A stretch of DNA of 64,000 nt from Microcaldota archaeon. GTDB taxonomy: Archaea > B1Sed10-29 > B47-G15. Location: the NCBI GenBank assembly GCA_003660975.1, contig QMVG01000001.1, positions 1-64,000 of the forward strand, given 5' to 3'. Positions 1-9,737 of the stretch are shown piece by piece (within the stretch, counting starts at the first letter, position 1; the number at the start of each line of letters is the position of its first letter). The notes under the pieces were generated by a model. The model saw only the letters and a program-made list of their open reading frames with translations, was not told the origin of the DNA and made no database searches. The position numbers and the translations under genes are program-made.

Positions 1-1
1 A

Positions 2-3000
2 ATGCATGGAGCAATATCAGCAGGCACAAGATGGGACTATACTATGTTGTTCTATATACACAGGAGCAACTGTACGGATAAAAAATACGGGGATGACATT
101 CCTGAAATGTTGTTTAACATTACGAGGAATCCGGCTAATATCACAAATTACACTGGGATATATTTGGGTTACGATAATGGAACTGGGAGCTATGTGTTTA
201 AGGAAACAGGAGATTACATAGAATTCCTCCTTGATGCAGAAGATTATAACAGGAGCAAAGCTGTCTTCGAGATAAGAAATGTTCCACGCAGCTTGTCAAA
301 GAAATTAAAGGTGTGGAGGTCAACAGGGTCTGGATTCCAGCTTCTCAGCTCTGGGAGTGATTACTTAAACCAAACAGGCAATGACAGCTATTATCATTTC
401 AATTACACGTTGATAATGCTTAATTATACGATCGAAAGTGGAAACTCAGAGCGCTTTTTCATAGGAAATAGAAGCCCGCCAAATTTAAATCTAACTGCAA
501 CAAACCTTAGCTCTGTGTCATACTGGATACAATATCATGCAAAGCACATAAACTTCAGCATAAGCAACACAGGGAATACCACTGTTAGAAATGCCAATGT
601 TTCTCTTTTCATAAATGACAGCTATGTGAACAGCAGCAGTATAATGGTAAAAGCACAGTCAAGCAATTCAAGCATAATAAGAGCAAATATAACTGCCACA
701 GGCGGACCGTATATAATAAAGCTCTCTGTTGACCCTGAAGACAAAATTGGAGAAATGAATGAAAGCGATAACAATTACTCAAAAATTGTAAATGTTCGCT
801 TTGCAATGAACTTAAGCATATGGGATGAGACAGATACTCCGAAATTATACACCACTGGTCCAAAGATCCCAAATGAGCAAGTGCTCTTCTTCGCCAATTA
901 CACGAATTTCTCATCCTCTCCCCCGAATATGACGATATGGTGGAACAGCTCGTGGTCACGCAGGATTGAGGTTAACATAACAGAGCCTTATAGTGTTTCA
1001 AGAACGCATGATGTTGCTTATGTGTTATTTAACCATGGCGGTAAGGCAAGGACTGACTGCAGAGATGTCAGAGTATTGGACAATAACTCCCACCTGCTTC
1101 CCAGAAAAATAGGCATATGTAATTCAAGCCATATGGAAATCGCTTTCCCTGTTAACATTTCTGCCTCGCAAACAAGGACTTACTATATCTATTGGGGAAA
1201 CAAAAAAGCTGAAAGCTACAGAACAGCTTTCCCAGACATAAATTGGTATGGCTTGAATGATGAGGACGATTACAGCAGGTCTGGGATGAAATACAATAGA
1301 TTTAGACCGTACAAAAAGAATGGTAACTGGACTTTGGTTATGGATTGGGGAGGTGCAGGCACTCTAAGTGACTATGTGGGGATCAGAGGATACTACACCA
1401 GCAGGTACATAAGTGATGAGAATATAAGCGGCGAGCAGATTTCCCACTACAGCCAAGAAAACGACGAGGATGACAGCAAGTACTCTGAAGACGGTATTAC
1501 ATGGACAATGACTGACTGTTATGATGACTGTGATTATTTTATAAACAATTGGTTTAACCCTGCTTTCAAAAATGAGTTTGACATAGGAACAAGAGCGCCC
1601 TGTGGCGGCTCATCTATAAGGTGCGACTATGGGAACATTTCAATAACCATGCCGGGCAATGAAGACCCGGATGCAGTGCTCATTTTCATAAACGATACGT
1701 ATGGCAGCTGTTATTTCAATGGCACTCCTATAAGCACAAACAGGTATTACAACGCAACGCCAAGAACATTTGGCTTTAATTTAAATATTGGGCAGGAAAC
1801 GGTTTTTGCAGAGTGCAATATAAGTTTTAACTATAGTGGCATAACAAGCCCTTGGGCAATGATGTGGTACAATGCAAGCAAGAAACTTTTTGAGTACAAC
1901 AAAAGCTTTCCAGAGGATGGGCACTTTATATGGAACGTAAGTTGTGGAGGTATCTGGTTTGAACACAAGAAGGCAAATGACACAATAGACATAAGCTCTT
2001 CTCCTGACTTTCAGGTTTTCCCTGAAAACATCTCATATCCTGAATACCTTCTTCAATACCAGAAAGTACAGGTCAATATCAGTGTTTACAACGATGGCAA
2101 CATAAATGGAAACTCAGTTAATGTTACCCTTTGGCAAGGCACGCAGTATGTGAACAGCACTTATATAGACATTCCTGGAAAAACAAGTGCAGTAGCAAGA
2201 ATAAATTGGACACCAAGCAAAGGGGGTTTTGCATACCTAAATGTTTCTGTTGACCCTCTAGACAAAATAACCGAGAGCTTTGAGAACAACAATAATGCAA
2301 CTGTTGAGGTTAATATTACATTCGCCACTACCCTGGATATCTGGGACTCCACTGACACGCCAAAACCACACACGACGGGAAAGGTTTACCAGGGCCAAAC
2401 TGCCAAGTTCTTTGCTAACTTCACAAACGGCTCTGACCCTGCCTTTGACCCAACGTGGTGGAACATAAGCTGGAATATGAGAAAAAAGATAACCATTGAG
2501 GAAACTTATGGTGTTTCCAGAATCCACGATGTTGTTTACATTCACTTTGACCCAGATGGCTTTGTAAGAAGCGACTGTGAGGACATAAGAGTATATGACA
2601 TCGCCAACAGCAGGCTTGTATCAAGAAAGATAGGAAATTGTTCCCCTAACGATGTGTGGATTTCATTCCCAATAAACATCTCTGCAAGCTCATCCAAGGA
2701 TTATTACATATACTACAGCAACCCAACTGCCTCAAAAGGCAACTCAACATTCCCGGCACTGAACTGGTATGGCTTGAATGATGAGGACAACTACTCAAGG
2801 GCTGGTTTCAGATACAATAGACTCAAGCCATATAAATATGGGGGTTATTGGTATATCACATTTGACTGGGGCGCTGCAGGAACACCAAATGCGCCGTCAG
2901 GCATAAGAGGGTATTTCTTCAGTTATTTCGCAAATGAGTCCAAGATAGAGGGCTATGCCATAGACTACAGCAGCCAGGACTCAGACAATGATGACCAGGC

Positions 3001-6000
3001 ATACAGTGATGATGGCAGCTCTTGGACCATGATGGATTGCAGGGATGGCTGTGACTATTTGCTCGGGCCTGAAACACCCCAGCACAAGCACGAATGGGTT
3101 GGTGGAGCAGTAGCGCCCTGTAGCAGTGGAACAAAATGTGACTATGGCTATTTAAAAATAAGGATACCTGAAAACGAAGACCCTGATTCAATCCTGTTCA
3201 ACATAACCATAAAAAACAATACAGCTTATTGGAATGACACAGAGATACTTGGCCTTGGAGCATATAATGTGACGCCCAGAAGCTATGGCTTTGATTACCA
3301 CAACTCAACGCCTGAAACCGTCTCCAACTGCTTCATATCATTTAACATTTCAGGGGGCTGGACTGATTGGGCAGGCATGACATATAACCAAAGCAATGAG
3401 CTTTATATGTACTGGAAGGTTTTTGAGCAGCCAGGTGTTTACACATGGAATGTCAGCTGTGCTGCTCCTCTTGTTCAAGGGCAGAATAAGTCAGACACGA
3501 TAACGATATCTGGCTCGCCTGATTTAAATGTAACTGAAAGCAGCATAAAAGCACCACAAGTTGGAAGACCGTGGCACAGGGTGGAGTTCAACATAACAGT
3601 AAATAACACAGGTTATGACAAATCTCCTTTCACCAATATAACACTGTGGATAAACACCAGCTATCTCAACAGCAGCAGATTAAACATTTCTATGTTGAGC
3701 AGAAATCACACTATGTTCTTCTGGACGCCTTCATCCCCTGGGAATTACCTGCTAAACCTATCAGCAGACCCGAACAATGAAAAGGAAGAGAGCTTTGAAG
3801 ATAACAACAACATAACGAAGTTATTCCTTGTCAGGTATGAGGCCTTGCTGCAAATTTGGGATTCAACAGACCCAAAAGGAGGGTCTCATATAATATACCC
3901 AGACCAGAAAGCAAACTTCTACGCCAACTATACAAATGCCTCTGGATATCCGATAAACAAGTCATTGGCAAGTGATGCGCACTGTAATATATCTATATAC
4001 AACGAAACCACTGATAGGTGGATAGGAAGACCAATGAGATACAACACCACAAGCCAACTCTACGAGTTTAATAGAACATTTTCTCTTGAAGGGGCATATG
4101 AGTGGAATGTGACCTGTAAAGCCACAAATTATGACACAAAACAGCTTTTTGATACCATTTACATAGGCCAAGCCCCTGAGCTTGAGCTGAGAAGGGAAAA
4201 CATAAGCATAAGCCCAGAATTGATTTACAAAGGAAATAGAACCCTTTTGAATATTACTGTTTTTAACCTGGGAACAGAAAATTCAGCATACACCAACATT
4301 TCAGTTTACATTGATGACAGCTATTTCAACAGCACAAGAATCAACATAAGCAAACAGTCATATAATAGAACAACTTTCTTCTGGTATGCAATTAAAGGCA
4401 ATCACACGATAAAGATATCAGCAGACCCAGACGATGAAAAGAGCGAGAATGATGAGAGCAACAACAACATAAGCATAAATGTCACTGTGTTTGAATGGGC
4501 TAACCTATCAATATGGGACCAAACAGATGAACCACGACCTTACACTACAGGTGCTGCGTTTGCAGGTAGCCCTGTTAAATTTTATGCCAATTTCTCAAAC
4601 GCCAGCTCAGGAGCATTAACAGATGACTATTACTCAGGCTGGTGGAATAAAAGCTGGAGCTATCGGCTTGAATACCAGATAAATGAGAGCCTTGGATACA
4701 ACAGGGTAAGAGAGCCTATAACCGTTGTAGTTAATTTCTCGCAATATCCTCTACTACAAGGAAGAAGCATAGACAGGAATTCCATAAGGATAATAAGCAA
4801 TAACAAAGTAAACCAAATAAACGGCCATCCCTATGTCATAACATGGAACGAGGACTACAGCTCTGCTCTGCCAGAGGCAACAATAACTTTTGACCTTAAC
4901 ATAAGTGCAAACGACATCACGAAATTTTGGCTTTATTTTGACACTACTGACAATGAGAACAAAAGCGCAGCTGCCTTCGGAGATTATTATGTCTTCCACT
5001 ACTTTGTGAGAATTGCCAATCTCATAGACATCATGTCAATACACGACAATAATTCCATCTGGATAGAGGACTTAGATGATGATGGAGAAATACTGCATTC
5101 TCAATATTTCAGCAATAAGCCAGCTGGCTGGAGGTATGTAAATAAAAGCCACGATCCAGATAATGTGATCATACACTCTACTTATCCTGTATTCATATAC
5201 GCTGGCCTTGTTTCAACATGGGGCACTAATTTGAATGACTTGGAAGGCACGATATACGCAATTCAGGACCCTGTTCACGGAAATTACAGTTTCTACGGAA
5301 GAAGATTCTATTTCCATTCAACGAACCACACAAGCTCTGGAACAAGAGCTTGGTTCCTTACATATGAAAATACTCCTGTAAATGTAACTATAAAGCATTT
5401 CCTGACAGGCACGCTAATAACAAAACTGCAGATAACAAGCAGCAACATGCAGCCAGGAGGCAGCCCGCTGACATATGATTTCGCTGACGGCACAGACGTA
5501 TTGATAGAAGCAGACTCAGACATATGGATAATTACAGGAGAAGATGATGCTTTCACATCTAGAGATGTTGGTTATACACCTTTAAGAAAGAACAGGACAT
5601 ATTATCTTTTCCCGTATTCAACAGGTTCTACTGGCATAGCCCAGGTCTTTGGAAAGCCAAATACCAATGTCACATTTAATTGGAGCTCAGGCAGCACGTG
5701 GAGGTTGATTCCATCTGATGGCAGGTTGATATTTGTAGAAAGCCTGACAAATGGCGGAAGAATAATGGAGGTCTCAGCAAACGATACAATAGCAGTAAGC
5801 TGGGTTACTGTAAATGACCAAAGCTCATTTGCGGCGGTATATGATGAGAACCACTTTGCTATGGGGCTAAACTTGAGCTTTGTTTTCAATGGCTCTGGCT
5901 ACATGCCAATTAACATCAGCATCTTTACACTGAGCGATGCTACTGATTTTGTTTACAATGACAGCGGTTCTGCTCCAAATGAATACGTGCAAAACAATTT

Positions 6001-6922
6001 AAACGCCTGGAAAGCATACAGAATCCAAGACGGCTCAGGCACTTCCTACATAAAAGGAAGGGTAAGAGCAAATAAACCTGTAATTGTGTACTATGGTGGT
6101 GAGAGACCAGTAGCCACGAACAATGACGAGCTTCACACCGCAACACCCATAATTACCAGACTGCAGTATTCAGCACCTTTACAGCAAAACAATTTCAGAA
6201 AGCAAACAGCATGCGAGCTCCTTATAAATGTAAGTGGCGGCTGGGCTAGAAGACCTATGCAGTATAATGACAGCAAGAAGCTCTACGAGGCCACATACAC
6301 CTTCAGCAAAGGAGGTCATTATTACTGGAATGTAAGTTGCCAAGGCATATACACAGAGCTCAAAAAAGCAAATGACAGCATAGATGTTATCAAAACTGTT
6401 TCTGTGAAAGCAATAAAGAGAGTCAATGACACAACACACAGTGTCTCAATAAATGTAAGCAACATGATGGATATAACAATAGGCCCTGTTATTCTCTACG
6501 ACTTTGTTCCTGAAAACATAACGGCCTTTTCATTCACCACTGCACCAACTGACTCTGACACTATTGGCGGGGACCTGCATGGCACAGTTTATATTTGGGA
6601 TTTAGGTTATTTTGAGCCAGGGGACTGGGCGAATATAAATTACTCTTTTTCAGTTGATGGCTTAGTGAAGTTGTCTGAATTCCACATAGTTGGAATTGAC
6701 CCATTACTTCCACTAGGCTCTAACTCAAGTCATGCTCAACAAAGGGGGAGAAGCAAGAGGGTTCTGCCACACCTGCCCTTTAAGAGAACTTCTCCCCCAA
6801 CACCCCATTTCATGTTTTTTGCAGAGGGGGAGAGAAAAATACTCACACCTGCCCACTATCCCCCCTCTCAATTTTATTTAAAGCTTGCCAATTGGTTAAA
6901 AAGAAAGAAAAAGAAAACATAG
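2..6922 (+). CDS. Giant modular surface protein, 5' partial (CARDB / DUF2341-like modules)
   Basis: Probably exported to the cell surface as an adhesin or envelope protein; no enzyme motif is visible. The frame is open to the window edge and the first residues look mid-protein, so the true start and signal peptide lie upstream. Four modules recur: a CARDB-like domain (near residues 160, 665, 1170, 1390) followed by a segment opening with an IWDxTD motif (near 271, 778, 1284, 1502) and, in most, closing with a WNVSC-type strand. Three copies contain a DUF2341-like WWNxSW start (near 312, 818, 1546). Residues about 1650-2030 resemble IgGFc-binding-type beta domains. NxS/T sequons are very abundant, suggesting heavy N-glycosylation. 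The last ~60 residues are basic and proline-rich, lack the repeat character and probably read through non-coding or frame-shifted DNA. Identity of modules is by eye; binding partner unknown. Confidence 0.75.
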   Translation: MHGAISAGTRWDYTMLFYIHRSNCTDKKYGDDIPEMLFNITRNPANITNYTGIYLGYDNGTGSYVFKETGDYIEFLLDAEDYNRSKAVFEIRNVPRSLSKKLKVWRSTGSGFQLLSSGSDYLNQTGNDSYYHFNYTLIMLNYTIESGNSERFFIGNRSPPNLNLTATNLSSVSYWIQYHAKHINFSISNTGNTTVRNANVSLFINDSYVNSSSIMVKAQSSNSSIIRANITATGGPYIIKLSVDPEDKIGEMNESDNNYSKIVNVRFAMNLSIWDETDTPKLYTTGPKIPNEQVLFFANYTNFSSSPPNMTIWWNSSWSRRIEVNITEPYSVSRTHDVAYVLFNHGGKARTDCRDVRVLDNNSHLLPRKIGICNSSHMEIAFPVNISASQTRTYYIYWGNKKAESYRTAFPDINWYGLNDEDDYSRSGMKYNRFRPYKKNGNWTLVMDWGGAGTLSDYVGIRGYYTSRYISDENISGEQISHYSQENDEDDSKYSEDGITWTMTDCYDDCDYFINNWFNPAFKNEFDIGTRAPCGGSSIRCDYGNISITMPGNEDPDAVLIFINDTYGSCYFNGTPISTNRYYNATPRTFGFNLNIGQETVFAECNISFNYSGITSPWAMMWYNASKKLFEYNKSFPEDGHFIWNVSCGGIWFEHKKANDTIDISSSPDFQVFPENISYPEYLLQYQKVQVNISVYNDGNINGNSVNVTLWQGTQYVNSTYIDIPGKTSAVARINWTPSKGGFAYLNVSVDPLDKITESFENNNNATVEVNITFATTLDIWDSTDTPKPHTTGKVYQGQTAKFFANFTNGSDPAFDPTWWNISWNMRKKITIEETYGVSRIHDVVYIHFDPDGFVRSDCEDIRVYDIANSRLVSRKIGNCSPNDVWISFPINISASSSKDYYIYYSNPTASKGNSTFPALNWYGLNDEDNYSRAGFRYNRLKPYKYGGYWYITFDWGAAGTPNAPSGIRGYFFSYFANESKIEGYAIDYSSQDSDNDDQAYSDDGSSWTMMDCRDGCDYLLGPETPQHKHEWVGGAVAPCSSGTKCDYGYLKIRIPENEDPDSILFNITIKNNTAYWNDTEILGLGAYNVTPRSYGFDYHNSTPETVSNCFISFNISGGWTDWAGMTYNQSNELYMYWKVFEQPGVYTWNVSCAAPLVQGQNKSDTITISGSPDLNVTESSIKAPQVGRPWHRVEFNITVNNTGYDKSPFTNITLWINTSYLNSSRLNISMLSRNHTMFFWTPSSPGNYLLNLSADPNNEKEESFEDNNNITKLFLVRYEALLQIWDSTDPKGGSHIIYPDQKANFYANYTNASGYPINKSLASDAHCNISIYNETTDRWIGRPMRYNTTSQLYEFNRTFSLEGAYEWNVTCKATNYDTKQLFDTIYIGQAPELELRRENISISPELIYKGNRTLLNITVFNLGTENSAYTNISVYIDDSYFNSTRINISKQSYNRTTFFWYAIKGNHTIKISADPDDEKSENDESNNNISINVTVFEWANLSIWDQTDEPRPYTTGAAFAGSPVKFYANFSNASSGALTDDYYSGWWNKSWSYRLEYQINESLGYNRVREPITVVVNFSQYPLLQGRSIDRNSIRIISNNKVNQINGHPYVITWNEDYSSALPEATITFDLNISANDITKFWLYFDTTDNENKSAAAFGDYYVFHYFVRIANLIDIMSIHDNNSIWIEDLDDDGEILHSQYFSNKPAGWRYVNKSHDPDNVIIHSTYPVFIYAGLVSTWGTNLNDLEGTIYAIQDPVHGNYSFYGRRFYFHSTNHTSSGTRAWFLTYENTPVNVTIKHFLTGTLITKLQITSSNMQPGGSPLTYDFADGTDVLIEADSDIWIITGEDDAFTSRDVGYTPLRKNRTYYLFPYSTGSTGIAQVFGKPNTNVTFNWSSGSTWRLIPSDGRLIFVESLTNGGRIMEVSANDTIAVSWVTVNDQSSFAAVYDENHFAMGLNLSFVFNGSGYMPINISIFTLSDATDFVYNDSGSAPNEYVQNNLNAWKAYRIQDGSGTSYIKGRVRANKPVIVYYGGERPVATNNDELHTATPIITRLQYSAPLQQNNFRKQTACELLINVSGGWARRPMQYNDSKKLYEATYTFSKGGHYYWNVSCQGIYTELKKANDSIDVIKTVSVKAIKRVNDTTHSVSINVSNMMDITIGPVILYDFVPENITAFSFTTAPTDSDTIGGDLHGTVYIWDLGYFEPGDWANINYSFSVDGLVKLSEFHIVGIDPLLPLGSNSSHAQQRGRSKRVLPHLPFKRTSPPTPHFMFFAEGERKILTPAHYPPSQFYLKLANWLKRKKKKT
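6741..6885. repeat. G/C-run segment with inverted and direct repeats at the end of the giant gene
   Basis: A perfect 10-bp inverted repeat (gggggagaag at 6744-6753 and cttctccccc at 6789-6798) is followed by an 8-bp one (agaggggg at 6823-6830 and ccccctct at 6861-6868). The 10-mer cacacctgcc, or a close variant, occurs twice. The composition differs sharply from the neighbouring coding DNA. A TATA-like ttatttaaa lies at about 6874-6882, where a promoter for the next gene would be. The segment is nominally inside the upstream ORF but looks intergenic or inserted. Confidence 0.5.
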
Positions 6923-6929
6923 TGATTGT

Positions 6930-7949
6930 ATGATAGTTGGTGCAGGCATAGTAGGGACCTATCTCGGAGCAATTACAGGAGATATGAAAATCTGGGAAAG
7001 CAAGAGAAAGTTAGAGGAAAAAGCTTGCTCTGGGCTGCTATCAGTCACAGGCCTCAAACAGCTAAAACTGCCATATAAGGAAGCCATAGTAAATGAAGTA
7101 AAAGGAGCAGAGATTTACTCTGAAAATTACTCTTTCACTGTAAAAAAGAGAAGCACTCAGGCATTTGTGCTTGATAGATATATCTTGCAAAAACAGACCT
7201 TACAAATGGCAGAAGACAATGGATGCAGAATACTGTGGAATAAAAAATGGGACGGCGAGGATGATACATATATTATAGGCGCAGACGGTGCGCTAAGTAA
7301 AGTAGCTGAAAGCATGGGAATAAAAAGAAGATATATATTCGCATATCAAATAAAAGCAGAGTATAAGACAGACTCAGAACTGGTCAAGATATTTCTATCA
7401 AAAAGATATGCTCCTGGTTTCTTTGCTTGGATAATACCAGAAGATGAGAAGACATCAAGGATTGGTATTGGTGTGAAAGAAGGAAACCTTAGGAATGCTC
7501 TTTTTGAATTCCTATCCTATAAGGGCATTAAAATAAAACATATTAAAAAAGAGGAGGCAGGTCTGATACCTATATATGAAGACAAAAAGATGGTGAATGA
7601 CAACAAAGCCCTAATAGGTGATGCAGCAGTACAGGTAAAAGCAACAACAGGTGGGGGGATAATTTTTGCTTGTAAGGCGGCCCATATATTAAAGGACGCT
7701 ATTAACAGAAATGATTTGAAGTACTATGAAACAGAATTTAAAAGCAAATACGGAAGAGACCTGGAAATGCATCTGAAAATAAGAAAGATGCTGAACAGGG
7801 TTGATTACGACGCCCTTTTGAAAAAATTGATAAAAAACAACGTGCCTGAAATTATTGAAAAGTACGGTGATATGGACCACCCAAGAAAACTAGTAAAACA
7901 GATACTTATGAAACCGGCTTTATGGCCGCTGATAAGATATGTTATTTAA
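6930..7949 (+). CDS. Geranylgeranyl reductase-family FAD-dependent oxidoreductase
   Basis: Member of the GGR family of flavoproteins, which in archaea saturate the isoprenoid chains of membrane ether lipids or of dolichol. The protein (339 aa) starts directly in the FAD-binding Rossmann motif IVGAGIVG; the ATG at 6930 is the only start that fits. An internal GADGALSK segment and the later GDAAVQVKATTGGGI segment match the second FAD-contact region typical of this family. It is somewhat shorter than the common ~390-400 residues, so the substrate cannot be assigned. It ends exactly where the convergent prenyltransferase gene ends, and the two may act in one lipid or lipid-carrier pathway (inference). 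Confidence 0.8.
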   Translation: MIVGAGIVGTYLGAITGDMKIWESKRKLEEKACSGLLSVTGLKQLKLPYKEAIVNEVKGAEIYSENYSFTVKKRSTQAFVLDRYILQKQTLQMAEDNGCRILWNKKWDGEDDTYIIGADGALSKVAESMGIKRRYIFAYQIKAEYKTDSELVKIFLSKRYAPGFFAWIIPEDEKTSRIGIGVKEGNLRNALFEFLSYKGIKIKHIKKEEAGLIPIYEDKKMVNDNKALIGDAAVQVKATTGGGIIFACKAAHILKDAINRNDLKYYETEFKSKYGRDLEMHLKIRKMLNRVDYDALLKKLIKNNVPEIIEKYGDMDHPRKLVKQILMKPALWPLIRYVI

Positions 7950-8627
7950 TTACTTTCCAAAATTGCGCTGCGTGCTCCTGTAAAAATCAATAGCCTTGTT
8001 GAACTCCCTCCTGTCAAATTCTGGCCACAGCCTTTTGCTAAAGTATAACTCAGAATACACCGCCTGCCAGGGAAGGAAATTACTCAGGCGTTGGTATGAC
8101 CCTGTTCTCACTATGAGGTCAACATCATGCGGCATATAAAGGTGCTTTTTTATGTTTTCTTCTGTCACTTTCTCACCATTGAGCTTCAGAGCCTTTATCG
8201 CATTTATCAATTCGTCCCTCCCGCCATAGCCAAGGGCTATGTTAAGCTCATATTTTTTGTAGTCCTGCGTTTTTTCTTCAAGGTATCGTATATCCTCTCT
8301 TAAGTCTGGAAGAGCGTCTCTTTTGCCTATAATCTTTACCTTTACCTCGTTGTCATGCAGCTTCTTGTGAAGTGCAAACTCTCTCAGATATTTCCTAAAC
8401 AATTTCTTCAGTATGCTTAATTCCACTGACTTTCTTCTCAGGTTTTCAGTAGAAAGAGCATACATCGTCACAACCTTTAGATATGGCAGTTTGAGGCACC
8501 AGTTTAGAACCTTCTCAGCTGTCTTGAAACCCAATTCATAGGCCCTTAAAAGGTCTATGCTGTGCTTTCTAGCAAATCTCCTGTTGCCATCAGGTATGAA
8601 TGCAATGGACTGCAACATTAAAATCAT
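7950..8627 (-). CDS. uppS: Cis-prenyltransferase (undecaprenyl/dolichyl diphosphate synthase family)
   Basis: Adds isopentenyl diphosphate units in cis configuration to an allylic primer, making the long polyprenyl diphosphate that carries sugars for protein N-glycosylation in archaea. The N-terminal FIPDGNRRFA motif is the family's substrate-binding P-loop with the catalytic Asp; YALSTENLRR and the C-terminal IVRTGSYQRLSNFLPWQ and LWPEF segments are also diagnostic. At 225 aa it is normal in size. The stop codon abuts the stop of the convergent GGR-like gene. The divergent neighbour starts the pilus operon 64 bp away. A surface-glycosylation role is supported by the sequon-rich exoproteins nearby (inference). 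Confidence 0.93.
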   Translation of the reverse strand: MILMLQSIAFIPDGNRRFARKHSIDLLRAYELGFKTAEKVLNWCLKLPYLKVVTMYALSTENLRRKSVELSILKKLFRKYLREFALHKKLHDNEVKVKIIGKRDALPDLREDIRYLEEKTQDYKKYELNIALGYGGRDELINAIKALKLNGEKVTEENIKKHLYMPHDVDLIVRTGSYQRLSNFLPWQAVYSELYFSKRLWPEFDRREFNKAIDFYRSTQRNFGK

Positions 8628-8654
8628 CTCTCACTCTCTATAACGAAAACGAAG

Positions 8655-8668
8655 TATAAATATTTAAA
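8655..8668 (+). promoter_or_regulatory. TATA box for the 13-gene pilus operon
   Basis: The sequence tataaatatttaaa is centred about 30 nt before the ATG at 8692, the spacing expected for an archaeal promoter with a leaderless or nearly leaderless transcript. It is the only convincing promoter seen upstream of the unit that runs to 20935. Confidence 0.6.
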
Positions 8669-8691
8669 CTTGGAGCTTTTTATTTCTTCTT

Positions 8692-9279
8692 ATGGAAAGA
8701 GGTATTTCACCAACAGTTTCATTTGTGCTGGTTGTCACAATCATACTTCTAGCAACTGCTGTGACATATCTGTGGGCAGCTCCAATAATCTCTGGCATAA
8801 ACGAACCTGGGAGGGTGAGAAACCTAAAAAACCAAATGGTAAACCTGGATTATATGATAAGAGCAACTGCTCATGGAGACATAAATTTTACCAACAGCTA
8901 TGAGTTATACGCACCTGGAGCATTTCTTGAACTCAGGCCAAGCAACGATTCTATTGTTATGACCTTCGTTCAAAAAGCATTGGTAATAGGAGTGGTCCAA
9001 AAAAACAAAAACACGAAATGCAGCTATGACGCTGAATACCTGAATGACACCATAACAGGAATATATCTTGGCAGAGAAATGAACATGTCAAGAGTATACT
9101 GGGGAGCAAAAGGTGTTGGAGATGCTGAGATAATGATATGCTATGATGATATTGACCTAAAATTTAACGGAGTATGCTCAAAAGGAAAAACAGGAGCACC
9201 GAGAATCTTGGTTTATATGAAAAAGATTGGGGTAAATGCGACAGATAACAGGCCAATTGTAAGCATAGATGTTTGTTAG
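8692..9279 (+). CDS. Archaeal type IV pilin-like protein (first gene of pilus operon)
   Basis: Likely a pilin or pilin-like subunit exported and assembled into a surface filament. The N-terminus, MERGISPTVSFVLV, has a short basic leader ending in RG before a hydrophobic stretch, as in archaeal class III signal peptides cut by PibD/EppA-type peptidases; the ISPTVSF pattern resembles the archaeal Pilin_N (DUF1628) domain. The remaining ~160 residues form a soluble domain with several Cys and sequons. Length is 195 aa. It starts just after a TATA box and is followed 8 bp later by a second pilin-like gene and then the secretion ATPase, which fits a major-subunit position. Confidence 0.75.
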   Translation: MERGISPTVSFVLVVTIILLATAVTYLWAAPIISGINEPGRVRNLKNQMVNLDYMIRATAHGDINFTNSYELYAPGAFLELRPSNDSIVMTFVQKALVIGVVQKNKNTKCSYDAEYLNDTITGIYLGREMNMSRVYWGAKGVGDAEIMICYDDIDLKFNGVCSKGKTGAPRILVYMKKIGVNATDNRPIVSIDVC

Positions 9280-9287
9280 GGATGTAA

Positions 9288-9737
9288 ATGGCCACATTTA
9301 GCATAAACTTTGTTCTGAGGATAAGCGTATTGGCTACAATGATGGTCGCTATTATGCTTGCCATGATTGTTCAGTCAAACGAGATCAAAGCATACCAGCA
9401 GAGCATAAAGATGCAGGAGGTGGCGAAATATATTGACTCAGAGATAACGAACGTGTATCTTAGCCTACAGAAAGTAAACGAAACGCTCAACAAAAGCATA
9501 TATCTGCCATATGACCCGTCCTTTTATTATCTTGTAAACCTGTCGTGCGTTGGAGGGAATATACAAATAAGCGCAGAAACACCTTCTCTGGGCAAAATCT
9601 TTATTATAAAAAAGCGCGTTAAATGCAATGCGAACTCTGTCTCTGGGCTCGCATTTCCTGGGGAGAATTGCATAATGGGAAAGAGAATAGATGCGACTCA
9701 TGTTAATATAACTCTTGTGAGGGATTGCATTGTCTGA
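9288..9737 (+). CDS. Pilin-like membrane-anchored protein
   Basis: A 149-residue protein with one N-terminal hydrophobic helix (about residues 8-28) preceded by few charged residues, then a soluble domain with three Cys near the C-terminus and NxS/T sequons. This is the layout of minor pilins and pseudopilins, though no clean leader-peptidase motif is visible. It overlaps the following ATPase gene by 8 bp, so translational coupling is likely. No family is recognised beyond this architecture; a filament-tip or assembly role is inference from context. Confidence 0.6.
   Translation: MATFSINFVLRISVLATMMVAIMLAMIVQSNEIKAYQQSIKMQEVAKYIDSEITNVYLSLQKVNETLNKSIYLPYDPSFYYLVNLSCVGGNIQISAETPSLGKIFIIKKRVKCNANSVSGLAFPGENCIMGKRIDATHVNITLVRDCIV

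Noticed and set aside
5602-5889. 95-codon minus-strand ORF in the giant surface gene
   Set aside because: The sense frame is continuous and modular; no promoter or ribosome site for the antisense ORF.
8670-8903. 77-codon plus-strand ORF overlapping the first pilin gene
   Set aside because: Out of frame with a clear class III pilin leader; its start precedes the expected transcription start.
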